A stretch of DNA of 64,000 nt. Source: AP-15 sp963775875. Lineage in GTDB: Bacteria > Pseudomonadota > Alphaproteobacteria > ATCC43930 > CGMCC-115725. Positions 52,210 through 59,387 of the stretch are shown in pieces. Made by a program: the position numbers and the translations under genes. Within the stretch, counting starts at the first letter, position 1, and each line of letters opens with the position of its first letter. The stretch is taken from the NCBI GenBank assembly GCA_963775875.1, contig CAVZKP010000026.1, positions 124,001-188,000 on the forward strand, given 5' to 3'. A model generated the notes under the pieces. The model was given only the letters and a program-made list of their open reading frames with translations. It was not told the origin of the DNA and did not search any database.

Positions 52210-52758
52210 TCAGGCCGGCAGCTTGTCGCCGTCGGCCGGGGCCGGCACCTCGAAGGCGTTGACCATGCCGGAGAGGAAGGCGAAATAATTCGCCGCCCCG
52301 GTCAGCTCGACCATCCACTGCGCGCCATGGCGGTCGTTGAGCCGGTCGAACAATGCCTGGTCGACCTTGTTGTTGCGGATCAGCTGGCGGGTATAATTCA
52401 CCACGTCGCGCTCGTCGGCGGGCAGGGCGGCCGGGTCGCCCTTGGCGCGCAGCAGATCGATCGTCGCCTCCGGCACGCCGGCCCGGCGCGCGGCCCCGAC
52501 TTGGGCGGCCCACACATAAGGCGCCTCTTTTTCGCGCACCGCGGCCAGGATCGCGTGCGAGCGCAGCTTTGCGTCGACGACGCTGCCCTCGCGGAAAAAA
52601 CTGACCAATGGCAGCACCCGCTCGGCGAGCTTGGGGCTGTGCAGCATGATGCTGAACGGGCCGCGCACCCCGCCAAACACTTTGACCACATCGTCGACGA
52701 CCCCATGATGCTCGGCCGGGACGTCGGCCTTGCCGGTGACCGGGTCAATTCTCGGCAT
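52210..52758 (-). CDS. Carboxymuconolactone decarboxylase (CMD)-like protein
   Basis: A 182-residue CMD-fold protein. The core helices include HGVVDDVVKVFGGVRGPFSIMLHSPKLAERVLPLVSFF and VREKEAPYVWAAQVGAARRAGV, with no C-x-x-C peroxidase motif, so it is not an AhpD. GGGGG lies before ATG 52758. It is one of four minus-strand genes with short gaps (dioxygenase 53492, nitroreductase 52774, this gene, cobB 50851). A role in ring-cleavage product decarboxylation is possible, but CMD-like proteins are often unassigned. Confidence 0.82.
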   Translation of the reverse strand: MPRIDPVTGKADVPAEHHGVVDDVVKVFGGVRGPFSIMLHSPKLAERVLPLVSFFREGSVVDAKLRSHAILAAVREKEAPYVWAAQVGAARRAGVPEATIDLLRAKGDPAALPADERDVVNYTRQLIRNNKVDQALFDRLNDRHGAQWMVELTGAANYFAFLSGMVNAFEVPAPADGDKLPA

Positions 52759-52773
52759 GATTTCCCCCTTCGA

Positions 52774-53424
52774 TCAGATACCGGGATAGGGTTTGCCCCA
52801 CCCGTCGAGATAAACCACGTCGGATAACGGGCCGCGGCCGACCGGGCCGAAATTGCCCATCGGGTAGCCGATCGGCAGGATGGCGTAGGAATGGTAGCCG
52901 GGCGGAATGCCCATCGCCGCGTCGACCTCCTTCTCGTAACTGATGTGCCGGGTGGTCAAGGTCGAGCCGAGGCCCAGCGCGCGCGCCGCCAGCAGCATGT
53001 TCTGCACCGCCGGGTAGATCGACGAGCCGGCCGAGCGGCCCGGATTGGCGCCGTCTTCGAGGCAGGCGACGATCCACACCGGCGCCTCGTGGTAATGATC
53101 GGTCAGGTATTCGACCGCCGAGTGCTGGCGCTTGTAGCGGGCCGGGTCCGAGCCCGGCGGCGGCGGGCTCGACGCATAGCGCGGCCCGACCACCTCGTCG
53201 AACGCCTTCTTGTAATAGACCTGCACCGCCTTTTTGATCTTCGGGTCCTTCAGCACCAGAAAGCGCCAGCGCTGGGTGTTGCCGCCGCTCGCCGCCGCCT
53301 GCCCGGCGAGCAGGATCTTGCGGATCAGATCGTCGGGCACCGGGTCGGGCTTCAGCCGCCGCATCGCCCGCATCGTGTGCATGATCTCGAAAATTTCGGT
53401 TCCGCCTGGCGTTGCTTCGGGCAT
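52774..53424 (-). CDS. Nitroreductase-family protein
   Basis: A 216-residue FMN-dependent oxidoreductase. The N-terminal FMN-binding block is MRAMRRLKPDPVPDDLIRKIL followed by AGQAAASGGNTQRWRFLVLKD (S-G-G-N-x-Q-x-W), and YPAVQNMLLAARALGLGSTLTT is the family's dimer helix. The C-terminus has GYPMGNFGPVGRG. GGAGGA precedes ATG 53424, and the gene ends 15 bp before the CMD-like gene. It could reduce an aromatic nitro or quinoid intermediate; FMN-dependent dehalogenases are also possible. Confidence 0.88.
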   Translation of the reverse strand: MPEATPGGTEIFEIMHTMRAMRRLKPDPVPDDLIRKILLAGQAAASGGNTQRWRFLVLKDPKIKKAVQVYYKKAFDEVVGPRYASSPPPPGSDPARYKRQHSAVEYLTDHYHEAPVWIVACLEDGANPGRSAGSSIYPAVQNMLLAARALGLGSTLTTRHISYEKEVDAAMGIPPGYHSYAILPIGYPMGNFGPVGRGPLSDVVYLDGWGKPYPGI

Positions 53425-53491
53425 TCATTCCTCCATGGCCGATTGCGGCAAAGTCTAGTGGGAGTGGACGCGGCCCGACAAGAAGGTCGCG

Positions 53492-54430
53492 CTAGCCTCG
53501 GGCGCCGAGCGCGGCCAGCCGGCGCTGCGCATCGAGCGCGTCCGGGCCGCCCGCGGCAGCGGGTTTGAGGCGGAAATCGAACTGCGTGGTGTAGTAGGGG
53601 CCGTCGATCCCGAGCCGCCGCACCTCGCCCTCGGCGGTCTCGTGCCGGACGAAATCGCAGATCAGCGAGTCCTTGACCGCGAACACCGCATCGCTGGCGA
53701 GATACTCGTCGGTGCGGTCGAAGAGATGCGTCGTCACCGGCTCGTAGCCGTCTGCCGAAACCACGAAATGGATGTGCGCCGGACGCCACGGATGCCGGCC
53801 CGTGGCGCGCAGCATCGCGCCCACCGGGCCGTCCGACGGGATCGGGTAGTTGACCGGCAATACGGTGCGCAACAGAAACCGGCCCTCCGCATCGGTGCGG
53901 AATTTGCCGCGCATGTGCAGTTCGTGCAAATTCGGGTCCTGGGAATCATAAAGCCCGCTGCTCTGCGCCTGCCACACATCGAGCAAAGCGCCGGCGATCG
54001 GCCGGCCGTCGAGGCCGAGCACCCGCCCGCTGACCAAAGTCGGCGGGCCCTTGTGGTCGAGATGGGCGATGTTGCCGCCCGACGGCAATTCCGGCGCATT
54101 CTGGCGATGAAACGGCCCGAACACGGTCGATTCGGTCGCCCCGTCGGGTTTGCGATGGCTCAGCAGGTCGACTACCATCGACACGCCCAACGTGTCCGAG
54201 AACAGGATGAATTCCTGGCGCTTGTCGCTGCACATGCGGCCGGCTTCGGTCAGGATCTCGATCGCCTGGAACCACTCCGGCTCGGTCAGGTTCACCTCCT
54301 TGACGAAAGCGTGCAGGTGCCCGATGAGGCTCAGCATAATTTCCCTGAGCCGTGGGTCGGGCGTCTGCGCAAAGCGCTGCAGCGCCTCGGCGGTGATGTC
54401 GTCCTCGGTCTTGTTGTGCGGCATCGGCAT
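53492..54430 (-). CDS. Intradiol ring-cleavage dioxygenase (catechol/hydroxyquinol 1,2-dioxygenase-like)
   Basis: A 312-residue iron(III) dioxygenase. The N-terminal dimerisation domain (RFAQTPDPRLREIMLSLIGHLHAFVKEVNLTEPEW) is that of catechol and hydroxyquinol 1,2-dioxygenases, and the Fe ligands are Tyr in SSGLYDSQ, Tyr in LPVNYPIPSDGPVG and two His in WRPAHIHFVV. Two starts exist, ATG 54430 and 54424; a GGAGGG site lies 8 bp before the former. It opens a four-gene minus-strand run with nitroreductase, CMD-like and cobB. The hydroxyquinol type is favoured by the N-terminal length. Confidence 0.9.
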   Translation of the reverse strand: MPMPHNKTEDDITAEALQRFAQTPDPRLREIMLSLIGHLHAFVKEVNLTEPEWFQAIEILTEAGRMCSDKRQEFILFSDTLGVSMVVDLLSHRKPDGATESTVFGPFHRQNAPELPSGGNIAHLDHKGPPTLVSGRVLGLDGRPIAGALLDVWQAQSSGLYDSQDPNLHELHMRGKFRTDAEGRFLLRTVLPVNYPIPSDGPVGAMLRATGRHPWRPAHIHFVVSADGYEPVTTHLFDRTDEYLASDAVFAVKDSLICDFVRHETAEGEVRRLGIDGPYYTTQFDFRLKPAAAGGPDALDAQRRLAALGARG

Positions 54431-54495
54431 CGCCGGCCTCCCTCCTCGCTCCCGCCCGACCAATACCACGAAAACTCCGGCCCGGGTCTGAGCGT

Positions 54496-55780
54496 TTGCG
54501 CTCACGCTTCCACCCGGCCTCGCTCGATGCGCTCAATTTTTTGCTGGCCGATGTGCGCGGCGCGCTCGGCCCTTACCTCAATGTCTTTCTCGTCACCCAG
54601 CAGGGTTGGAGCCAGGCGGCGGTCGGGCTGGTGACGACCGGAGGCGGGCTGCTGGCGCTCGCCGCCCAGATCCCGATCGGCGGATTGATCGACGCCACCC
54701 GGGCCAAGCGGGGTCTGATCGTGGCGGCGCTGACGGTGCTGGCGGCCGGGGCGGTCACGATCTACGCGGCGCCCTTTTTCTGGCCGGTAATGGTCGCCAA
54801 CGCTCTGATGGCGGTGGTCGGCGACGTGTTCGGACCGGCGGTCGCGGCCTTGACCCTGGGCCTTTATCTGCGTGCCGCGCTGGCCCGCCGGATGGGCCGC
54901 AATTCGGCGTTCGATCACGCCGGCAATGTGGCGATCGCCGCCGCCGCGGGCCTCGTCGGCTGGGCGGTGTCGCAGCGTACCGTCTTTCTGCTGGTTCCGT
55001 TTTTCGCCGTGCTCGCCGCCGCTGCCGTGCTGTCGATCCCGGCCGGTGCGATCGACCACCTGCGGGCGCGGGGCGGCGAGCCGGAGCCTGACGGCGAGCC
55101 CCGGCCGTCCGGTCTCAAAGTGTTGCTGACCTGCCGCCCGCTGCTGCTTTATGCCGGCTGCGCAATGCTGTTCCATTTCGCCAATGCGCCGCTCTTGCCG
55201 CTGGTCGGGCAGAAGCTGGCCTTCGCGCATCAGAAATGGGCGACAGCGATGATGTCGGCCTGCATCATCGCCGCGCAGATGATCATGCTGCCGATCGCGC
55301 TGGTGGTCGGACGAACCGCCGATACGCTGGGGGCGCAAGCCGATCCTGCTTGATCGGGTTCGGCATCCTGCCGGTGCGCGCCGTGCTCTATACCTTCTCC
55401 AACAGCAGCGCTTGGTTGATCGGTGTGCAATTGCTCGATGGTGTCGGCGCCGGGATTTTCGGCGCGATAACCCCGCTGCTGGTCGCCGATCTGATGCGCG
55501 GCACCGGGCATTACAATGTGGCGCAAGGGGCGGTCGCCACCGCTCAGGGCATCGGCGCCTCGTTGAGCGGGCTCGCCGCCGGGCTGATCGTCGACCATTT
55601 CGGCTATTCGGCGGCGTTCCTGACCTCCGCCGCATTCGCCGCCGTTGCGGTCGCTCTTCTCGCCGCGGCGATGCCGGAAACAGCGCCGTATTCCGGCGCG
55701 GTGCCGCCGGTGGAAATGGCCGCCGGCTGGAAATGGCGCCGGTGGTTGGCGCCGGCTGGCCGGCTCGGGACGATTCTTGA
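54496..55780 (+). pseudogene. MFS transporter, disrupted by at least two frameshifts
   Basis: An MFS protein of about 420 residues starting with helix-rich FHPASLDALNFLLADVRGALGPYLNVFLV. It reads cleanly to VGRTADT at 55326. Then an extra C at 55327 breaks the frame; WGRKPILL (the helix 8-9 motif) is readable for eight codons, and an extra G at 55352 shifts again to IGFGILPVRAVLYTFSNSSAWLIGVQLLDGVGAGIFG and the rest. The C-terminus has no stop in its own frame before the next gene; a TGA at 55778-55780, overlapping the next ATG, would end it after one further one-base change. Start TTG 54496 is uncertain. Confidence 0.7.
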
Positions 55781-57144
55781 TGGCCGGGCACGATCCCTGC
55801 GCATCGCTGCGGGCGAGGCGTCGGCGCCGCGCGCTCTATCGGGTCGCCGGCGTCGCGGCATTGGCGCTGATGATCGCCGTTCTCGTTCTTGCCATATGGC
55901 GGTGGCCGGGGTTCATCGCCGGGATCGAGGCGGACCCGATGCGCGCCGCCGCCATCGCCATCTTCGCCGCGACCTACCTGGTCATCGCCATCGGCAAGTT
56001 GCCGGGGTTTTATCTCGACCGCGCCGGTGCGGCATTGCTCGGCGCCAGCCTGATGGTCGGCCTCGGCGTGCTGTCGCTCGACCAGGCATTGCGCGCGATC
56101 GATTTCGCCACGATCGCATTATTGCTCGGCATGATGATCGTCGTCGGCAATCTGCGCCTCTCCGGCTTTTTCCGCCTGGTCACCAACTGGGTCGTGCGCC
56201 GCACCCGTCACCCGCTGCTGCTGCTGGCCGCGGTGATCCTGACCTCGGGCTTCTTCTCCGCCTTTCTGGTCAACGACACGATCTGCCTGGCGTTGACCCC
56301 GCTGGTCCTCGATCTGGTGGTGCGCCTGCGCCGCGACCCGCTGCCCTATCTGCTGGCGGTGGCGATGGCGTCCAACGTCGGCAGCGTGGCCACGATCACC
56401 GGCAACCCGCAGAACATCATGATCGGCAGCTTTTCGCGGATTCCATACGGCGCTTTCGCCGGCTCGCTGGCGCCGGTCGCGGCACTCGGGCTGGTCATTA
56501 CCTTTGCCCTGATCGCGCTGTTTCATCCGGCCGAGTTCGCCAGCCGCGAGCGGCTGCACGGCGCGCCGGCGCCGGCCCACGCCTACCGGCCGCTCGCGGT
56601 CAAAGCGGTGGTGGTGACCTTGGCGATGATCGTCGGGTTTTTCGCCGGTCTGGAGCCGGCCAGGCTGGCGCTGGTCGCCGGCTCGGTGCTGCTGGTGACC
56701 CGCGCGGTCAGGAGCGACAAGATCTACCGCGAGATCGACTGGCCGCTGCTGTTGATGTTCGCCGGTCTGTTCATCGTCGTTTCCGGATTTGAGAATGCGC
56801 TGTTGTCGCCGCAGGCCATCGCCGCGATCGGCCGTCAGCACCTCGACCGGATGCCGGTGCTGGCGGTAGCGACGGCGGTGCTGTCGAACCTCGTCAGCAA
56901 CGTGCCGGCGGTTTTGGTGCTGAAGCCGTTCGTTGCGGCCCTGCCCGATCCGCGGCGCGCCTGGCTGGTCATCGCCATGGCGGCGACCTTGGCCGGCAAT
57001 CTGACGATCCTCGGCTCGGTGGCCAATCTGATCGTGGTCCAGCGCGCCGCCCGGCGCGGCGTGACGATCGGGTTCTGGCAATATTTCCGGGTCGGCCTGC
57101 CGGTCACGGTGTTGACGATCCTGGTCGGCCTGTGGTGGCTGTGA
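55780..57144 (+). CDS. SLC13/ArsB-type anion transporter (DASS/NhaD superfamily)
   Basis: A 454-residue membrane protein with 10-12 helices. KLPGFYLDRAGAALLGASLMVGLGVLSLDQALRAIDFATIALLLGMMIVV is typical of ArsB/citrate/NhaD superfamily, and the conserved substrate-helix hairpins NDTICLALTPLVL and SNVGSVATITGNPQNIMIG (S-N-x-x-x-x-x-T-x-x-G-N-P-x-N) resemble the S-N-T motif of DASS proteins. A second copy, NLVSNVPAVLVL and NLTILGSVANLIV, closes the fold. ATG 55780 overlaps the end of the upstream MFS. Possible anions: citrate, sulfate, arsenite. Na+ or H+ coupling is unknown. Confidence 0.87.
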   Translation: MAGHDPCASLRARRRRRALYRVAGVAALALMIAVLVLAIWRWPGFIAGIEADPMRAAAIAIFAATYLVIAIGKLPGFYLDRAGAALLGASLMVGLGVLSLDQALRAIDFATIALLLGMMIVVGNLRLSGFFRLVTNWVVRRTRHPLLLLAAVILTSGFFSAFLVNDTICLALTPLVLDLVVRLRRDPLPYLLAVAMASNVGSVATITGNPQNIMIGSFSRIPYGAFAGSLAPVAALGLVITFALIALFHPAEFASRERLHGAPAPAHAYRPLAVKAVVVTLAMIVGFFAGLEPARLALVAGSVLLVTRAVRSDKIYREIDWPLLLMFAGLFIVVSGFENALLSPQAIAAIGRQHLDRMPVLAVATAVLSNLVSNVPAVLVLKPFVAALPDPRRAWLVIAMAATLAGNLTILGSVANLIVVQRAARRGVTIGFWQYFRVGLPVTVLTILVGLWWL

Positions 57145-57213
57145 CGATCCGTCCGGTAACCGGATGCCGCCGGGCAATCAACCGAGGGCCCGCCGCCCGG
57201 GCGAATGCGCGGT

Positions 57214-58155
57214 TCAGCCCGACAGCGACGCCCCCAGCCGGTCGAGCAGAAAAGCCGTGCCCCGCTCGCGCGAGCCATCATCCTGATAGCCGTCGAGGAA
57301 GGCCCCCTGCTCGGTGACGACCAGCCGGGCGCCGGTTCCCGCCGGCTTGATCTCCAGGGTGGCCAGGGAGACCGAGATCTTCCGGTCGTCGAGGCGCATC
57401 TCATAGGCGTAAACCAGCCGTTCGTTCGGCACCACATCGCAGTAGACCGCATCGAATGTCGAGATCGTGCCGCTCGCCCAGCGCCCCTTGACGCGCTCGC
57501 GCCCGCCGGGGCGGACATCCATTTCGCGCTCGAGCACGGTATAGCCGTCGCCGCCGGCAAACCAGCGGGCCTTCGCCGCCGGGTCCGAGAGGGCGTGAAA
57601 CACCGCTTCCGGCGAGGCGTCGTAGCTGCGCTCCACGCTGAAGCTGGCATGTACGACAGAACGGCCTTCGGCCGCCTGGAGGCGCGCGACCTCCTGTTCC
57701 AGCTTGTCCAGCGTGCCGCGCCAGCCCTCGGGGGCTCCCTCGACCGCAGCCAAAAAGCTCTCGTCGTAAATCTCGTAGGCCTGACGCACCGTCATCCGGG
57801 TCCCGGCCCCGTCGGCCTCGAAGGTGACGGTGGTGTGGGCGGTGAATTTCGGCGCGTCACCGATCGAGATCCCGCTGGTGAACACCAGCCGATCCGGCGG
57901 CGAGATCTCGAGGTATTTGCCCCTGGACCAGAAATCCTGGCCCTCGGGCGAGCGCATGCAGATGGCGCAGACCCCGCCCGGCCGAAAATCGACCTCGGCC
58001 TCGGGTACGGTATAGCCCTCGGGGCTGAACCACCGCTTCATGTGTTCGGCGCTGCTCCACGCCTTGAACACCAGCTCGCGCGGGGCTGGAAAAATGCGGG
58101 AAATCACCACAGGTTCGGGCTTTATGCCGGTCCTGATCTCATTCGTCTGAGCCAT
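57214..58155 (-). CDS. Tandem SRPBCC (AHSA1-like) protein
   Basis: A 313-residue protein made of two SRPBCC lipid-binding-like domains. Domain 1 (about 15-155): VISRIFPAPRELVFKAWSSAEHMKRWFSPEGY; domain 2 (about 170-310): FSVERSYDASPEAVFHALSDPAAKARWFAGG. Each holds the START/AHSA1 W-F pattern and a C-terminal helix. Single-domain members are the norm; a two-domain fusion is unusual. ATG 58155 follows GGAGGCGG, and the start lies within the arsR gene (58139-58495): the two genes overlap, so they form an operon. Likely a regulator-linked protein with unknown ligand. Confidence 0.87.
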   Translation of the reverse strand: MAQTNEIRTGIKPEPVVISRIFPAPRELVFKAWSSAEHMKRWFSPEGYTVPEAEVDFRPGGVCAICMRSPEGQDFWSRGKYLEISPPDRLVFTSGISIGDAPKFTAHTTVTFEADGAGTRMTVRQAYEIYDESFLAAVEGAPEGWRGTLDKLEQEVARLQAAEGRSVVHASFSVERSYDASPEAVFHALSDPAAKARWFAGGDGYTVLEREMDVRPGGRERVKGRWASGTISTFDAVYCDVVPNERLVYAYEMRLDDRKISVSLATLEIKPAGTGARLVVTEQGAFLDGYQDDGSRERGTAFLLDRLGASLSG

Positions 58156-58495
58156 CGCCGCCTCCATTGGCTTTCAGTTGCTGAAGATAGTTGCCCAGCC
58201 GGTCGAGCCTCTGTTCCCACTCGGCGCGCCGGGCGTTGATCCATTGCTCCGCCAGGCTCAGCGCCTGGGGTTCGATCCGGCAGGTCCTGACCCGCCCGGC
58301 CTTTTCCGAGACCACCAGACCCGAGCCTTCCAGAACCGCGAGGTGCTGCATCACCGCCGGCAATGACATGGCGAGCGGGCGCGCCAGATCGCTGACCGAG
58401 GCCGGGCTGCGCGACAGCCGCTCGATCAATGCCCGTCGGGTTGGATCGGCCAGGGCCTGGAAGGTGCGGTCGAGCGGGGATAATTGGTTAAGCAT
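58139..58495 (-). CDS. ArsR-family transcriptional regulator (AHSA1-associated)
   Basis: A 118-residue winged-helix repressor. The N-terminus DRTFQALADPTRRALIERLS and the recognition helix region SLPAVMQHLAVLEGSGLV are the ArsR signature; VSEKAGRVRTCRIEPQALSLAEQWI is the wing and C-terminal helix. No cysteine metal-sensing motif is present, as in the ArsR group always paired with SRPBCC/AHSA1 genes. It overlaps the tandem SRPBCC gene and lies next to a 13-bp direct repeat right against its start codon, most likely its autoregulatory operator. Confidence 0.92.
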   Translation of the reverse strand: MLNQLSPLDRTFQALADPTRRALIERLSRSPASVSDLARPLAMSLPAVMQHLAVLEGSGLVVSEKAGRVRTCRIEPQALSLAEQWINARRAEWEQRLDRLGNYLQQLKANGGGDGSDE

Positions 58496-58498
58496 TCT

Positions 58499-58545
58499 CT
58501 TTAGTATCAGGCCGTGAACAGATAAGCAAGTGCTTTAGTATCAGG
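58499..58545. promoter_or_regulatory. 13-bp direct repeat against the arsR start codon (putative operator)
   Basis: CTTTAGTATCAGG occurs at 58499-58511 and again at 58533-58545, 34 bp apart start to start, both in the same orientation. The first copy ends 4 bp from the arsR ATG (58495). On the minus strand it reads CCTGATACTAAAG; GATACT could be the -10 box, with TTGCTT (15 bp further out) as the -35. Binding would therefore block both transcription and the ribosome-binding site. Confidence 0.65.
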
Positions 58546-58631
58546 GTCTCGGGCCGCGGTCGCGCCGGGATGCTTGCCACCACCGCGATTGTCGATCAGA
58601 TCAGATCGGGTGCGGTCGTCGGAGGTGGAGA

Positions 58632-59360
58632 ATGAGCGCGGAGCGCAGCAACGAACTCGGCCAGCCGATCGGCGCGCCGTTGCCGGACTGGTCGCCGCGG
58701 CCGTCGCCGCCGCGCATCCCGATCGAGGGGCGTTTCTGCCGGGTCGAGCCGCTCGATCCCGACCGCCACGCCATCGAACTCTTCGCCGCCAACAGCGAGG
58801 ATGCGGCCGGGCGCAACTGGACCTATCTGCCCTACGGTCCGTTCGCCTCCTTCGAACTCTACCGCGGATATCTGGCGGCGGCGAGCCAGCGCGACGACCC
58901 GCTCGTCCACGCCATCGTCGACCTGGGCAGCGGGAATGCCGTCGGGGTGGCGAGCCTGATGCGGATCGACCGCGCCGCGGGCGTGATCGAAATCGGCGGC
59001 ATCAATTACAGCCCGCGCCTGCAAAGACAGCCGGCGGCGACCGAGGCGATGTATCTGTTGATGCGCCGGGTGTTCGACGAGCTCGGCTATCGCCGCTACG
59101 AATGGAAATGCGATTGCTTGAACGCGCCGTCGCGGGCGGCCGCGCAGCGCCTCGGCTTTCGCTATGAGGGGCTGTTCCGTCAAGCCACGGTCTACAAGGG
59201 ACGCAACCGCGACACCGCCTGGTTCTCGATCCTCGACAGCGAGTGGCCAACCCTGCGCGCCGCCTTCGAACGCTGGCTCGACCCGGCCAATTTCGACGGC
59301 GAGGGGAACCAGCGCGCCAGCCTCGCGGGCTTGCGGCCGCCGGCGAAAATCATCGGCTAA
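58632..59360 (+). CDS. GNAT-family acetyltransferase, RimJ/RimL-like
   Basis: A 242-residue GNAT. It starts with a Pro-rich tail, then IEGRFCRVEPLDPDRHAIELF (RimJ-type first strand), GNAVGVASLMRID, EIGGINYSPRLQRQPAATEAMYLLMRRVFDELGYRRYEWKCD and NAPSRAAAQRLGFRYEGLFRQATVYKGRNRDTAWFSIL, the full RimJ/RimL-like pattern. It is unlike ribosomal-protein acetyltransferases in its extra N- and C-termini; relatives act on small amines or aminoglycosides. ATG 58632 is divergent from arsR. Its 3' end lies inside a 14-bp tandem repeat. Confidence 0.87.
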   Translation: MSAERSNELGQPIGAPLPDWSPRPSPPRIPIEGRFCRVEPLDPDRHAIELFAANSEDAAGRNWTYLPYGPFASFELYRGYLAAASQRDDPLVHAIVDLGSGNAVGVASLMRIDRAAGVIEIGGINYSPRLQRQPAATEAMYLLMRRVFDELGYRRYEWKCDCLNAPSRAAAQRLGFRYEGLFRQATVYKGRNRDTAWFSILDSEWPTLRAAFERWLDPANFDGEGNQRASLAGLRPPAKIIG

Positions 59361-59387
59361 AAATCATCGGCCAAAAATCATCGGGTC
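59346..59387. repeat. Three 14-bp tandem repeats over two convergent gene ends
   Basis: AAAATCATCGG followed by three variable bases is repeated three times (period 14, 59346-59387). The copies cover the acetyltransferase stop (TAA 59358-59360) and the glutaminase stop (59378-59380, minus strand). This looks like slippage duplication at the convergent 3' ends. Confidence 0.7.
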
